From Mycobacterium sp. 852014-50255_SCH5639931 (GTDB taxonomy: Bacteria > Actinomycetota > Actinomycetes > Mycobacteriales > Mycobacteriaceae), in contig NZ_LZSV01000015.1 of assembly GCF_001665605.1 (NCBI RefSeq), positions 1-64,000 of the forward strand: DNA of 64,000 nt, given 5' to 3'. Below the pieces are notes generated by a model. The model searched no databases. It was not told the DNA's origin and was given only the letters and a program-made list of their open reading frames with translations. Positions 36,916 through 46,942 of this stretch are shown piece after piece (position 1 is the first letter of the stretch; each line of letters opens with the position of its first letter). The position numbers and the translations under genes are program-made.

Positions 36916-37605
36916 GTGGCGGACGAAGAAGTTCGGGCGGAACGGCTGCTCGACGCCCAGGAGAAGGCGACGCAACTGTTCGACGAGATCGAGCGGCGCG
37001 CAATGATTCGCCCCGGCGTCTCGGAAAAGCAGTTGTCCGACGAAATCAACCAGCTCGCCGCGGAAATGCTCGGGGTCACCCGGCACTGGCATCGGCGGAT
37101 CGTGCGGGCGGGTGAGAACACCCTGCAGCCCTTCAGCGAGCGCCCGCCGGACCGGGTGGTCGACGACGGCGACATCGTCTTCCTGGACCTCGGACCGATA
37201 TTCGCGGAGTGGGAGGCGGACTTCGGCCGCACCTTCGTGCTCGGCGACGACCCGCACAAGACCGCCGTCCGCGACGCGCTGCCCCGGGTGTGGCGGGCCG
37301 GCCGCGAGTACTTCGACGCGCGCCCGGACATCACCGGCGCCGAGCTGTACGACTTCGTCGTCGGGCTGGCGCACGCCGAGGGCTTCGAGTTCGCCAGTGC
37401 CATCGCCGGCCACCTGGTCGGGGAGTTCCCGCACAAGAAGATCGCCGGCCCCGGCGTCCAGTGGTACATCATGCCCGGATCGAACAAGCCGATGCGGCGC
37501 ACGGACCCGGCCGGCCGCGCCTGCCACTGGATCCTGGAGATCCATCTGGCCGACCGGGCCCGCGGCTTCGGCGGCTTCTACGAGCAGCTGCTCGACCTGC
37601 CCTAG
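36916..37605 (+). CDS. M24 (methionine-aminopeptidase-fold) protein
   Basis: A 229-residue pita-bread-fold protein with a GTG start (VADEEVRAERLL). It has the helical N-terminus LFDEIERRAMIRPGVSEKQLSDEI, VFLDLGPIFAEWEADFGRTFVLGDD (the metal Asp pair), GHLVGEFPHKKI, and the late EIHLADRARGFGGFYEQ. Metal ligands match peptidase M24 (D, D, H, E), though the length is short and the last Glu region is compact. It may be an Xaa-Pro peptidase-like or creatinase-like hydrolase. The 37606-37683 gap shows no element. Confidence 0.87.
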   Translation: MADEEVRAERLLDAQEKATQLFDEIERRAMIRPGVSEKQLSDEINQLAAEMLGVTRHWHRRIVRAGENTLQPFSERPPDRVVDDGDIVFLDLGPIFAEWEADFGRTFVLGDDPHKTAVRDALPRVWRAGREYFDARPDITGAELYDFVVGLAHAEGFEFASAIAGHLVGEFPHKKIAGPGVQWYIMPGSNKPMRRTDPAGRACHWILEIHLADRARGFGGFYEQLLDLP

Positions 37606-37683
37606 TGCTGATCGCAAGCGCGGCGCATGCGCCGGGCGCTGGTGGTACCGCCCGCTTGCGGGGGACGGATCGGCACCATCGGG

Positions 37684-38598
37684 TCAGCCCACGGGATACG
37701 TGACGCCGGTGAGCTCCTCCGAGACCGCCCACAGCCGCCGCTGCACGTCGACGTCGTGGGACTTCTCGCTGGACCCCACGAGCTTGGGGTGGCCGCGCAG
37801 CTCGGCGAACCCGTCCGGGCCGTAGTACTGGCCACCCAGCACGCCCGGGTCGGTCGCGGCGCGCAACGTCGGCAGGGCGCCCGCGGCCGCGTCCTGCATG
37901 AGCGGGTTGAGCACCGGCGTGGCGATGCGCTCGACCAGCGGGGGCAGGTTGCGGGTCAGCTCGGTGCGCGAGCCGCCAGGGTGGGCCGCCGCCGCGATCG
38001 TCGTCCCGCGGGGAGCGAGCCGGCGCTGCAGCTCGTAGGTGAACAGCAGGTTGGCGAGCTTGGCCTGGCCGTAGGCCGCGACCCGGTTGTAGCGGCGTTC
38101 CCACTGCAGGTCGTCGAAGTGAATGTCGGCAAGGATGCGGTGGCCGGTGCTGCTGACCGTCACGACCCGCGAACCCGCGACCGGGAGAATCCGATCCAGC
38201 AGCAGGCCGGTGAGGGCGAAGTGGCCGAGGTGGTTGGTGCCGAATTGCAGCTCGAAGCCGTCCTTGGTGGTCGACTTCGGCGTCCACATCACGCCCGCGT
38301 TGTTGATCAGCAGGTCGACGCGGTCGTAATCGGCCTTGAGTTGCTCGGCCGCGGCGCGGATGGAGTCCAGCGACGTCAGGTCGAGCTCTTGCAGCGCCAC
38401 CTCGGCGTGCGGACTGCGGGCGGTGATCCGGGCGGCGGCGTCCTTGCCCTTGTCCAGATTGCGCACCGCCAGCACGACGCGGGCGCCGCGGTCGGCGAGC
38501 GCGGCGGCCGTCTCGTAGCCGAGGCCGGTGTTGGCCCCGGTGATGACGGCGACGCGACCGGTCTGATCGGGAATGTCGGCGGCGGTCCATTTGGCCAT
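37684..38598 (-). CDS. Short-chain dehydrogenase (Rv0439c-like)
   Basis: A 304-residue classical SDR starting MAKWTAADIPDQTGR after AGGAG. It has TGANTGLG, NNAGVMWTPKSTTKDGFELQFGTNHLGHF, VSSTGH, YGQAK and the C-terminal SHDVDVQRRLWAVSEELTGV that is echoed in the remnant beside moeA. Likely an NADP-dependent alcohol or retinol-type dehydrogenase. It diverges from a TetR gene across a 19-bp inverted repeat and is probably repressed by it. It may be the Rv0439c orthologue or a close paralogue that came with the insert. Confidence 0.93.
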   Translation of the reverse strand: MAKWTAADIPDQTGRVAVITGANTGLGYETAAALADRGARVVLAVRNLDKGKDAAARITARSPHAEVALQELDLTSLDSIRAAAEQLKADYDRVDLLINNAGVMWTPKSTTKDGFELQFGTNHLGHFALTGLLLDRILPVAGSRVVTVSSTGHRILADIHFDDLQWERRYNRVAAYGQAKLANLLFTYELQRRLAPRGTTIAAAAHPGGSRTELTRNLPPLVERIATPVLNPLMQDAAAGALPTLRAATDPGVLGGQYYGPDGFAELRGHPKLVGSSEKSHDVDVQRRLWAVSEELTGVTYPVG

Positions 38599-38622
38599 GG
38601 GTTTCTCCTAGAACGGTAGACT

Positions 38623-38676
38623 AAACGGGGCGAGCGCTCCGGTTGATTGGAACTATACGGAACGCGCGCCCCGTTT
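38623..38676. promoter_or_regulatory. Long inverted repeat, likely TetR operator
   Basis: AAACGGGGCGAGCGCTCCG at 38623-38641 is the reverse complement, with 17 of 19 matches, of CGGAACGCGCGCCCCGTTT at 38658-38676; the spacer is 16 bp. It lies between the divergent SDR (start 38598) and TetR (start 38700) and covers their promoters. Arms this long suggest two dimers or an extended site. Confidence 0.8.
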
Positions 38677-38699
38677 TGTCAACTGGAAGGGGTGAATAG

Positions 38700-39266
38700 A
38701 TGGCGCAGCCCGCACGCCCGTTGCGCGCCGACGCGGCGCGCAATCGCGCGCGCGTGCTGGACGTCGCCTACGACACCTTTGCGGCCGAGGGCCTGTCCGT
38801 GCCGATCGACGAGGTCGCCCGCCGCGCCGGCGTCGGCGCCGGCACGGTATACCGGCACTTCCCGACCAAGGAAGCGCTGTTGACGGCGGTCATCCAAAAC
38901 CGCATGCAGCGCCTCGTGGACGACGGGCACGCCCTGCTGCAAACCGAGGGGCCCGGTGAGGCGCTCTTCGCGTTTCTGCGCTCCATGGTGCTGCAGTGGG
39001 GCGCCGCCGACCGGGGCCTCGTTGACGCCCTGGCCGGCTACGGGATCGACATCGCCTGCGCCGCGCCCGAGGCCGAAGACGCCTTCAAGGCCATGCTCGG
39101 CGAGTTGCTGCGCGCCGCGCAGAACGCGGGGACCGCGCGCCGCGACATCGATATGCGGGACCTCAAGGCAATCCTGGTCGGCTGCCAGGCGGTGCAGGCC
39201 TACGACGCGGCGCTGGCCGAGCGGGCGACCGACGTCGTCATCGACGGTTTACGCGCGCAGCGATAA
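38700..39266 (+). CDS. TetR-family regulator
   Basis: A 188-residue TetR. The HTH is RNRARVLDVAYDTFAAEGLSVPIDEVARRAGVGAGTVYRHFPTKEALLTAVIQNRM, with the C-terminal domain of the SACE_7040/TetR_C_33-like type (MVLQWGAADRGLVDALAGYG). The divergent SDR and the large inverted repeat between them point to autoregulation and SDR control. Its stop is only 13 bp from the first CIRCE of groEL2, so readthrough into groEL2 is possible. Confidence 0.94.
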   Translation: MAQPARPLRADAARNRARVLDVAYDTFAAEGLSVPIDEVARRAGVGAGTVYRHFPTKEALLTAVIQNRMQRLVDDGHALLQTEGPGEALFAFLRSMVLQWGAADRGLVDALAGYGIDIACAAPEAEDAFKAMLGELLRAAQNAGTARRDIDMRDLKAILVGCQAVQAYDAALAERATDVVIDGLRAQR

Positions 39267-39278
39267 GGCCTAACCGTT

Positions 39279-39305
39279 CTTGCACTCGGCATAGGCGAGT
39301 GCTAA
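39279..39305 (+). promoter_or_regulatory. CIRCE element 1 (HrcA operator)
   Basis: CTTGCACTC-N9-GAGTGCTAA matches the CIRCE consensus TTAGCACTC-N9-GAGTGCTAA with a slightly degenerate left arm. It lies about 190 bp before the groEL2 start and should bind the heat-shock repressor HrcA. Confidence 0.93.
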
Positions 39306-39313
39306 GAATGACG

Positions 39314-39340
39314 TTGGCACTCGCGACTGGCGAGTGCTAG
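39314..39340 (+). promoter_or_regulatory. CIRCE element 2 (HrcA operator)
   Basis: TTGGCACTC-N9-GAGTGCTAG, starting eight bases after the first element ends. Two CIRCE copies in tandem before groEL2 suggest cooperative HrcA repression. Three mismatches to the consensus fall at the outer edges. Confidence 0.93.
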
Positions 39341-39407
39341 GTCGGGACGGTGAGACCAGCAGACACCTGGGGTCGTCCGTCGCGGGCACTGCACCCGGCC
39401 AGCGTAA

Positions 39408-41096
<1,689 letters not shown>

Positions 41097-41125
41097 GTCC
41101 AAGAGCGGAAAAGTCCCAAGCACTG

Positions 41126-41159
41126 AAAAAGCCCGGTCCCTCTGGGGGCCGGGCTTTTT
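41126..41159 (+). terminator. groEL2 intrinsic terminator
   Basis: An AAAAAGCCCGG stem strand, a T/G-rich loop and CCGGGCTTTTT form an 11-bp hairpin with a T run, 30 bp after the groEL2 stop. The A and T runs make it usable in both directions. Confidence 0.93.
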
Positions 41160-41255
41160 CGTGTCCGCCGAGCGTGAGCTCAGGGCGGGATTTCGGCGAT
41201 TTTTCCGCCCTGGTTGCACGTTCGGCGTGCTTGGCCGCCTTGTACGTTTAACCGC

Positions 41256-42092
41256 GTGACCCTTCCGACTCCCTCACCCACCAGCACCGCCGTCGTGACC
41301 GGCGCATCGTCGGGCATCGGCGCCGACATCGCGCGGGAGCTGGCCGACCGGGGCCACGGCGTCACGCTCGTCGCCCGCCGCGAAGACCGGCTGCGCGAGC
41401 TGGCCGAAGAACTGGCGCGAAGCGTGCGTGTCGAGGTGATCGCCTGCGACGTCGCGGACGCGACGGCCCGCGCCGGCCTCCTCGACGAGGTGGACCGCCG
41501 CGGGCTGGCCACCGACATCCTCGTCAACAACGCCGGCATCGGCACCATCGGATCGGTGACGAAGACGCGTGTCGACGACGAGATCGCCCAGGTGCGGGTC
41601 AACGTCGAGGCCGTCATCGACCTGACCACCCGCGCGGTCCAGCAGATGGTGCCGCGCGGACGTGGCGCGATCCTCAACGTCGGATCCACCGCGGGCTACC
41701 ACCCGTTCCCGGGGCAGGCGGGCTACGCCGCCACCAAGGCGTTCGTGAGGACCTACACCGAGGCGGTGCGCGGCGAACTCGCCGGCACCGGTGTCACCGT
41801 CGCGCTGCTTTGCCCGGGGCCGGTGCGCACCGAGTTCCTGAAGAATGCCGGCATGGACGAGCGCAAATTCGCCGACGCGTTCCCGAAGTTCATGTGGATG
41901 CCGTCGCGTGACGTGGCGCGCGTTGGCGTCGACGCGCTCGAGCACGACCGCGGCACCGTGATCGCCGGGCTGCCAAGCCAGCTCAGCACCCGGCTGTTCC
42001 AGTTCATGCCGCGACGGGTGCTGCTGCCGCTGTTGAAGAGCCAGCACCCGGGCCTCAAAACGGACCCGAGCCGCGACCGGTCAGCCGGCTGA
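41256..42092 (+). CDS. Short-chain dehydrogenase/reductase
   Basis: A 278-residue SDR with a GTG start (VTLPTPSPTSTAVVTGASSGIG). It has NNAGIGTIGSV, VGSTAGYHPFPGQAGYAATKAF (YxxxK) and the CPGPVRTEFLK segment, plus a basic C-terminal tail. The pattern fits the DltE-like subgroup acting on acyl or keto lipids. It follows the groEL2 terminator on the same strand. The 3' end overlaps the convergent CMD-like gene by 12 bp. Confidence 0.93.
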   Translation: MTLPTPSPTSTAVVTGASSGIGADIARELADRGHGVTLVARREDRLRELAEELARSVRVEVIACDVADATARAGLLDEVDRRGLATDILVNNAGIGTIGSVTKTRVDDEIAQVRVNVEAVIDLTTRAVQQMVPRGRGAILNVGSTAGYHPFPGQAGYAATKAFVRTYTEAVRGELAGTGVTVALLCPGPVRTEFLKNAGMDERKFADAFPKFMWMPSRDVARVGVDALEHDRGTVIAGLPSQLSTRLFQFMPRRVLLPLLKSQHPGLKTDPSRDRSAG

Positions 42093-42650
42093 CGGCCAGC
42101 GTCGCATCCAGCCCTCCGCCGGCAGGGCCAGTGCATTGCACAGCGTGCAGATCGTGCGATACCAGCCGACGGCCGTGAGCAATTCGATCCGCTGCTCGTC
42201 GGTAAGGAAGCGCCCCAATGCAATCCAAGTCGGCTCCGACCACGAACCGGTGCGCTCAAGTTCGTCCACCGCCCCGATCAGCGTCCGTTCGGCCGCGCTC
42301 CACCGCGGGTCGGCAGCGGCATCCTTGCCGCCGGTCACCAGCGCGTCGCACTCGTCGTCGCTGACCCCCGCGATCGGACCCCAGAACGCCGCCTGCCCGC
42401 CCCACTCGTAAGCGCAGCCGACCAGCGCGCAGGTGCGCAGGATCGCGATCGTCCGGGTACGAGCCGGCAAAAGCGCTGCGACATAGAGTGATTCGCCGAG
42501 CTTGCGCAGCCGGGTGGCCAGCGCCGGGTGGCGCTGCAGGCAGCGCACCAGAAGCAGCGGCTCATAGGTGCGGTCCGGATGACCCCAGCTGTTGATCCCA
42601 GTGGCATCTTCCTCGCTCCACGGCGGGGCGAGCGGTGCGACGCGGCTCAC
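42081..42650 (-). CDS. Carboxymuconolactone-decarboxylase-family protein
   Basis: A 189-residue AhpD-like/CMD protein: LLLVRCLQRHPALATRLRKLGESLYVAALLPARTRTIAILRTCALVGCAYEWGGQ, then an alpha-helical half with FLTDEQRIELLTAVGWYRTICTLCNAL. It lacks the AhpD CxxC; the Cys residues present are C-x4-C spaced, so peroxidase-reductase function is unlikely and a CMD-like lyase or unknown role fits. A related protein occurs at 61422-61982. It lies 18 bp upstream of the PNPOx-like gene's end, facing the same way. Confidence 0.85.
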   Translation of the reverse strand: MSRVAPLAPPWSEEDATGINSWGHPDRTYEPLLLVRCLQRHPALATRLRKLGESLYVAALLPARTRTIAILRTCALVGCAYEWGGQAAFWGPIAGVSDDECDALVTGGKDAAADPRWSAAERTLIGAVDELERTGSWSEPTWIALGRFLTDEQRIELLTAVGWYRTICTLCNALALPAEGWMRRWPSAG

Positions 42651-42668
42651 GGATCAGACTGTACGGCG

Positions 42669-43067
42669 CTAGGCCGGCAGCGAGAACACCACGCAGTCGT
42701 GCAGGCAGCCCTTGGCCGCACCGGGGGAGTCGGGGTCGGCCTCGCGGTGCAACAGCGCGCGGGTGGGCACGACGCCCAGCCGTACCGCGTCCCCCGCATC
42801 CGTCACCTCGGCCGTGCCGTCGACGATCAGCGAATAGCCGCCGGGCTCGGTCGGGGGCCACAGCAGGGTGACCTCGCGCCGATGCGCGAGATTCTGCCGG
42901 GTGCGGCCGCCGATGAGGCCGACGTCGACGATCGCCTCGCGCAGCCGCGGCTCGACCGTCACGGTGTGCACGCGGTAGTCGTCGTCGACGGTCACCAGGT
43001 ACGCGTACGGGTAGTCGGCGAGGGCGGCGGCGAGCCGCTCGATGTCCACCTTCTTCTTCGTGCGCAT
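42669..43067 (-). CDS. Pyridoxamine-phosphate-oxidase-fold protein (Rv0441c type)
   Basis: A 132-residue split-barrel flavin-binding-type protein, starting [40 protein letters not shown]. The fold signature continues through [22 protein letters not shown] and [12 protein letters not shown]. It could bind FMN, F420 or haem; the family is large in mycobacteria. In M. tuberculosis this position holds Rv0441c. It is followed by PPE10 here as well, preserving the order. Confidence 0.87.
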   Translation of the reverse strand: MRTKKKVDIERLAAALADYPYAYLVTVDDDYRVHTVTVEPRLREAIVDVGLIGGRTRQNLAHRREVTLLWPPTEPGGYSLIVDGTAEVTDAGDAVRLGVVPTRALLHREADPDSPGAAKGCLHDCVVFSLPA

Positions 43068-43098
43068 GACGCTCCAGGATAGGCGCGGGCAGGGGCCG

Positions 43099-43704
43099 TC
43101 AGAGCGTGCGCGGAACCCGCGCCGCGGGCAGGCCAAACGTGAGCTGTCCGCTGCTGCTGAAGTGGAAGCCGAGGTTCTGCAGGACCTGCTGCCAGGGCGC
43201 CAGTTTCTCCACCGCCGCCGACGCGTCGGCGTGGTAGCCGTACATCGCTTCCACGTCCGACGCCCACATCTGGTCGTAAGCGGCCTCGATGTCGGCGATC
43301 GCGGGGGTGTTCTGGCCCAGATGATTGTTGGCCGACAACGCGTGCGCCAGAGCACGGTTGGCCGCGACCACCGCGGGCTGGACCGTGGCGGCCAGCGCCC
43401 CCTCGAACGCGTGCGCGACGGCCGACGCCTGGCTGGACACCGCCTCGGCCTGGGCCGCGGCCGCGCTGAGCCAGCTCACGTAGTGCGTGGCGAGGGCCAT
43501 CATCGCCGCCGACGACGGGCCCTGCCAGGACCCGTTGGCCAAATTTGACGTGACCGAAGAAAATGACGATGCTGACGATGACAGGTCCTCGGCCAGGCCA
43601 TCCCAAGCTTCCGCGGCAGCAAGCAACGGCCCGGCTCCGGGACCCGCGAAGATTCGTGCCGAGTTGACTTCTGGCGGCAACCACGCAAAATGCGGGCTCG
43701 TCAC
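43099..43704 (-). CDS. Short PPE-family protein (PPE10 position)
   Basis: A 201-residue PPE protein. It has [23 protein letters not shown] with the Pro-Pro-Glu motif and the conserved helical PPE domain including W-x-G (NGSWQGPSS) and [21 protein letters not shown]10 of M. tuberculosis at this position is about 487 residues with a long repeat-rich tail; here the protein stops shortly after the PPE domain at [10 protein letters not shown]. No PE partner is adjacent, and no ESX secretion gene is in the window. It is probably exported through a type VII system if functional. Confidence 0.92.
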   Translation of the reverse strand: MTSPHFAWLPPEVNSARIFAGPGAGPLLAAAEAWDGLAEDLSSSASSFSSVTSNLANGSWQGPSSAAMMALATHYVSWLSAAAAQAEAVSSQASAVAHAFEGALAATVQPAVVAANRALAHALSANNHLGQNTPAIADIEAAYDQMWASDVEAMYGYHADASAAVEKLAPWQQVLQNLGFHFSSSGQLTFGLPAARVPRTL

Positions 43705-43742
43705 CGGCTCAACTTACCCGGGATTTGGCGGTTTTGGTGGCG

Positions 43743-45473
43743 TTATTGCGCGGGTAGCGGGCGAGGTTGCCGGCCGCGGACCAACTTGCCTGGGCGGGCT
43801 TCGGTGGGCACACCGTTCTCCGCGATCACTTGGCCGGCCACGACCGTGGCGACGTACCCGGCGGCGGTCTGGTCCAGCCGCCTCCCCCCGGCCGGCAGGT
43901 CGTAACTGATCACCGGCTTGTGCAGCCGCAACGCCGCGTGATCGATGACGTTGAGGTCGGCCTTGTAGCCGACCGCGACGCGGCCCCGGTCGGCGAGCCC
44001 GGCGATGCGGGCCGGCACCGAGGTGAGCTCGCGGACGGCCTCCGGGACCGTGAACCGCCCGGTCTTGCGGTCGCGGGCCCAGTGCGCCAGGAAGTACGTC
44101 GAGTAGCTGGCGTCGCAGATCATCCCGTAGTGCGCACCGCCGTCGCCGAGCCCCAGCACCACGTCGTCGCGGTGCAGCAGCTCCCCGACGGTGTCCAGCG
44201 AGTTGCCCTGCAGGTTGCTGGTGGCCACCAATAGCATGGCCCGGCCGTCGTCGTCGAGCAGCCGGTCGTAGGCCTCCTCCATCGGGTCCACGCCCTTGGC
44301 CCGGGCCCGGGCCCCGATGCTGGTCGACGGGTCCGGCTCGTAGTCCGGGTTGTCGCCCAGCGGGAAGATCCAGTCCCACATCTGCGCCACGTACAGGATC
44401 GGGTGACCGACGCCGGGCTTGTCGGACAGGATGCGGGCCCGCACCTCCGGCGTGCGCATCTCGGCGACCCGCTCGGCCAGCGGCAGGTGAGCGATCTCCC
44501 GATAGCTGGGGTAGAGCACGAACGGGTTGGCAGTCAGCTGCAGCCCGATGATCAGCCCGATCGGGCGCGGGAGCAGCTGCGCGGTGATGTCACCGCCCGC
44601 GGCGTTGGCCTTCTCGATCATGGTGATGGCGTCCGGCCATGTTGGGTCGCCCGCGTTGGCGACGACGAGGGTGAACGTGAGCGGGAGGCCGACGTCCTCG
44701 GCCACGTCGAACACCGTCTGCAGCACGGGCTCGTAACCGCCGGCCGGGATGTCCGGCACGAACTGCAGCAGGCCGCCGCCGCCGTCGACGACACCGCGGG
44801 CGATCTCTTCGATCTCCTCCCGGGCGGCGTCGTAGCTCGGGATGGGCGAACCGCTCTCGGTCTTGTGGATCGTCAGCCGGGACGACGCGAAGCCCAGCGC
44901 GCCGACCTCGACCGCCTCCTTGGCGAGCGCCCGCATCTTGGCGAGGTCTTCGGCGGTGGCCGGCTCGCGGTCGGCGCCGCGCTGGCCCATCACGTAGACG
45001 CGCAACGGGGAGTGCGGCAGATACGCGGCGACATCGATGTCGCGTTGTCGCGACTCTAAGGCGTCCAGGTATTCGGGGAACGTCTCCCACGTCCAGGGCA
45101 GGCCGTCGGTCATGACGACGCCCGGAATGTCCTCGACGCCGGCCATCACGTCGACGAGCACGTCGTGGTCTTCCTGGCGACACGGGGCGAAGCCGACCCC
45201 GCAGTTGCCCATGACCACCGTGGTCACCCCGTGCGCCGACGACGGCGTCAGGCGTTCCGACCAGATCGCCTGGCCGTCGTAGTGGGTGTGCAGGTCGACG
45301 AAGCCCGGGGTGACCAGCAGCCCGGCGGCGTCGATTTTCCGCTCGGCCCCTTCGCCGTTCACGTGACCGACGGCCGCGATGACGCCATCTTTCACCGCGA
45401 CGTCGCCGACATACGGCTCACCGCCCAACCCGTCGATGATGGTGCCGTTGCGGATGATCAGGTCATACGTCAT
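43743..45473 (-). CDS. N-acyl-D-amino-acid deacylase-like amidohydrolase
   Basis: A 576-residue amidohydrolase of the D-aminoacylase group. It has MTYDLIIRNGTIIDGLGGEPYVGDV, the metal motif VDLHTHYDGQ (HxH), GNCGVGFAPC, and GDGGAHYGMICDAS near the C-terminus with the late metal Asp/His, followed by ADRGRVAVGYKADLNVID. These enzymes hydrolyse N-acyl-D-amino acids or related cyclic amides at a zinc centre. The stop lies 39 bp from the PPE start. It diverges from the DinB gene. Confidence 0.93.
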   Translation of the reverse strand: MTYDLIIRNGTIIDGLGGEPYVGDVAVKDGVIAAVGHVNGEGAERKIDAAGLLVTPGFVDLHTHYDGQAIWSERLTPSSAHGVTTVVMGNCGVGFAPCRQEDHDVLVDVMAGVEDIPGVVMTDGLPWTWETFPEYLDALESRQRDIDVAAYLPHSPLRVYVMGQRGADREPATAEDLAKMRALAKEAVEVGALGFASSRLTIHKTESGSPIPSYDAAREEIEEIARGVVDGGGGLLQFVPDIPAGGYEPVLQTVFDVAEDVGLPLTFTLVVANAGDPTWPDAITMIEKANAAGGDITAQLLPRPIGLIIGLQLTANPFVLYPSYREIAHLPLAERVAEMRTPEVRARILSDKPGVGHPILYVAQMWDWIFPLGDNPDYEPDPSTSIGARARAKGVDPMEEAYDRLLDDDGRAMLLVATSNLQGNSLDTVGELLHRDDVVLGLGDGGAHYGMICDASYSTYFLAHWARDRKTGRFTVPEAVRELTSVPARIAGLADRGRVAVGYKADLNVIDHAALRLHKPVISYDLPAGGRRLDQTAAGYVATVVAGQVIAENGVPTEARPGKLVRGRQPRPLPAQ

Positions 45474-45527
45474 CCAAACAATCTACGACCGTGCCGGTGG
45501 GTCGTGCCAGGATCTAGTGTCGCTGGT

Positions 45528-46052
45528 ATGGCCCACACCTCCAGCCCCGACGCCGCCGTCCAGGAACTGCTTCGCGACGCCTTCACCCGGTTGATCGAAC
45601 ACGTCGACGAGATCGCCGACGGATTGACCGACGCGGTCGCCGAGTACCGGGTGACCCCGGACGCCAACAGCATCGCCTGGCTGATCTGGCACAGCGCGCG
45701 CGTGCAGGACATCCAGCTGGCCGACGTCGCCGGCGTCGAGCAGGTGTGGCTGCGCGACGGCTGGGTGGACCGGTTCGGCCTGGACCTGCCGCGCAACGAC
45801 ACCGGCTACGGGCACAAGCCCGAGCAGGTCGCGAAGGTCAAGGCCCCGGCGGATCTGCTGGCCGGTTACTACCACGCCGTGCACAAGCTGACCCTCGAGT
45901 ACGTCGCCGGCGTGACCGCCGCCGAGCTGGAGCGGGTGGTCGACACCAACTGGGACCCGCCGGTGACGGCCAGCGCGCGGTTGGTGAGCATCATCGACGA
46001 CTGCGCTCAGCACCTCGGGCAGGCCGCCTACGTTCGCGGAATCGCTCCGTAG
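45528..46052 (+). CDS. DinB/DUF664 mycothiol-type protein (Rv0443 type)
   Basis: A 174-residue DinB four-helix protein: LLRDAFTRLIEHVDEIADGLTD, WLIWHSARVQD with one metal His, YYHAVHKLTLEYVAGV, and IDDCAQHLGQAAYVRGI with another. Such proteins are often mycothiol-dependent isomerases or S-transferases (maleylpyruvate isomerase-like). In M. tuberculosis the Rv0443 gene lies here, followed by rskA and sigK, which are absent from this window. Confidence 0.88.
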   Translation: MAHTSSPDAAVQELLRDAFTRLIEHVDEIADGLTDAVAEYRVTPDANSIAWLIWHSARVQDIQLADVAGVEQVWLRDGWVDRFGLDLPRNDTGYGHKPEQVAKVKAPADLLAGYYHAVHKLTLEYVAGVTAAELERVVDTNWDPPVTASARLVSIIDDCAQHLGQAAYVRGIAP

Positions 46053-46072
46053 GCGTCGTCGGGTTTTCCGGC

Positions 46073-46942
46073 GTGCGATTCGTGGCCGCGGTCTTCCGGG
46101 CGGTGCTGTGGCTGGCCACCACCGTCGCGCTGGCCGTGGCGATCCCGGCGGCGTGGCTGCAGCTGAACGTGGTCAGCGAAGGCGGGTATGTCGCGCTGGC
46201 CCAGCGGGCCGCCGGCGACCCCGCCCTGCAGTCCGCCGCCGCGGACGAACTGGCCAACCGCGCGATGGCGCTCATCGCGGAGCACAACGGCGGACGCCAG
46301 CCGGTCGAGGGCGCCGAGGTGCACCTGGCCGCCGTCGCGTTCACGGCCGGGCCCGCGTTTCCGGCCCTGTTCGCCCAGGCGAACCGGGCGGCGCACCGCT
46401 GGTTGTTCACCGCCGACGGCGCCGGCGAGTCGTGGGCGATCGACGTGGCGCCGATGCTCAAGGACGCCTCGATGCAGCGGATCCTGAGCCGCCACAACGT
46501 GAAAGTGCCTGCGACGCTGACGGTTCCGTTGACGGCGTCGGCGCCTTCGGCCCACGGGTCGCTGCGGCCGGGGCGGCTGAGCCCGCTCGCCACGTGGGGT
46601 CCGTGGGTGAGCGTCGGCGCGGTCGCCCTCAGCTTCGTCTGCGCCGTCCTGATGCTGGCCACCGCGCGCCGCCGCGGGAAGGCGCTCACCAGCCTCGGGG
46701 TCTCCGCGCTGCTGGTCGGCGCCGCCGGCTGGGCGGGCATCGAGGTCGCCGGCCGCCATGTCGGCGATGCGCTCAACCGCACCACCGACGAGATCCGCCG
46801 CATCGCCGAGGTGATGGTCGGCCACGCCGAGACGGGCCTGCACGAATGGCTCAACCTCACGCTGCTCGTGGGCGTCGCGCTGGTGATTGGCGGTGTGCTC
46901 GTCGCGATGTTGGGCAGCCTGCGCAAGAAGCCGGCCGGCTAG
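46073..46942 (+). CDS. Four-helix membrane protein with extracytoplasmic domain
   Basis: An unrecognised 289-residue protein with a GTG start ([38 protein letters not shown]). One N-terminal membrane segment is followed by about 150 soluble residues ([34 protein letters not shown] to [22 protein letters not shown]), then three further hydrophobic segments and a basic end ([10 protein letters not shown]). It lies 21 bp after the DinB gene on the same strand and converges on dipZ with a 4-bp stop overlap. It occupies the place of rskA-sigK in the M. tuberculosis order. No function can be named. Confidence 0.8.
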   Translation: MRFVAAVFRAVLWLATTVALAVAIPAAWLQLNVVSEGGYVALAQRAAGDPALQSAAADELANRAMALIAEHNGGRQPVEGAEVHLAAVAFTAGPAFPALFAQANRAAHRWLFTADGAGESWAIDVAPMLKDASMQRILSRHNVKVPATLTVPLTASAPSAHGSLRPGRLSPLATWGPWVSVGAVALSFVCAVLMLATARRRGKALTSLGVSALLVGAAGWAGIEVAGRHVGDALNRTTDEIRRIAEVMVGHAETGLHEWLNLTLLVGVALVIGGVLVAMLGSLRKKPAG

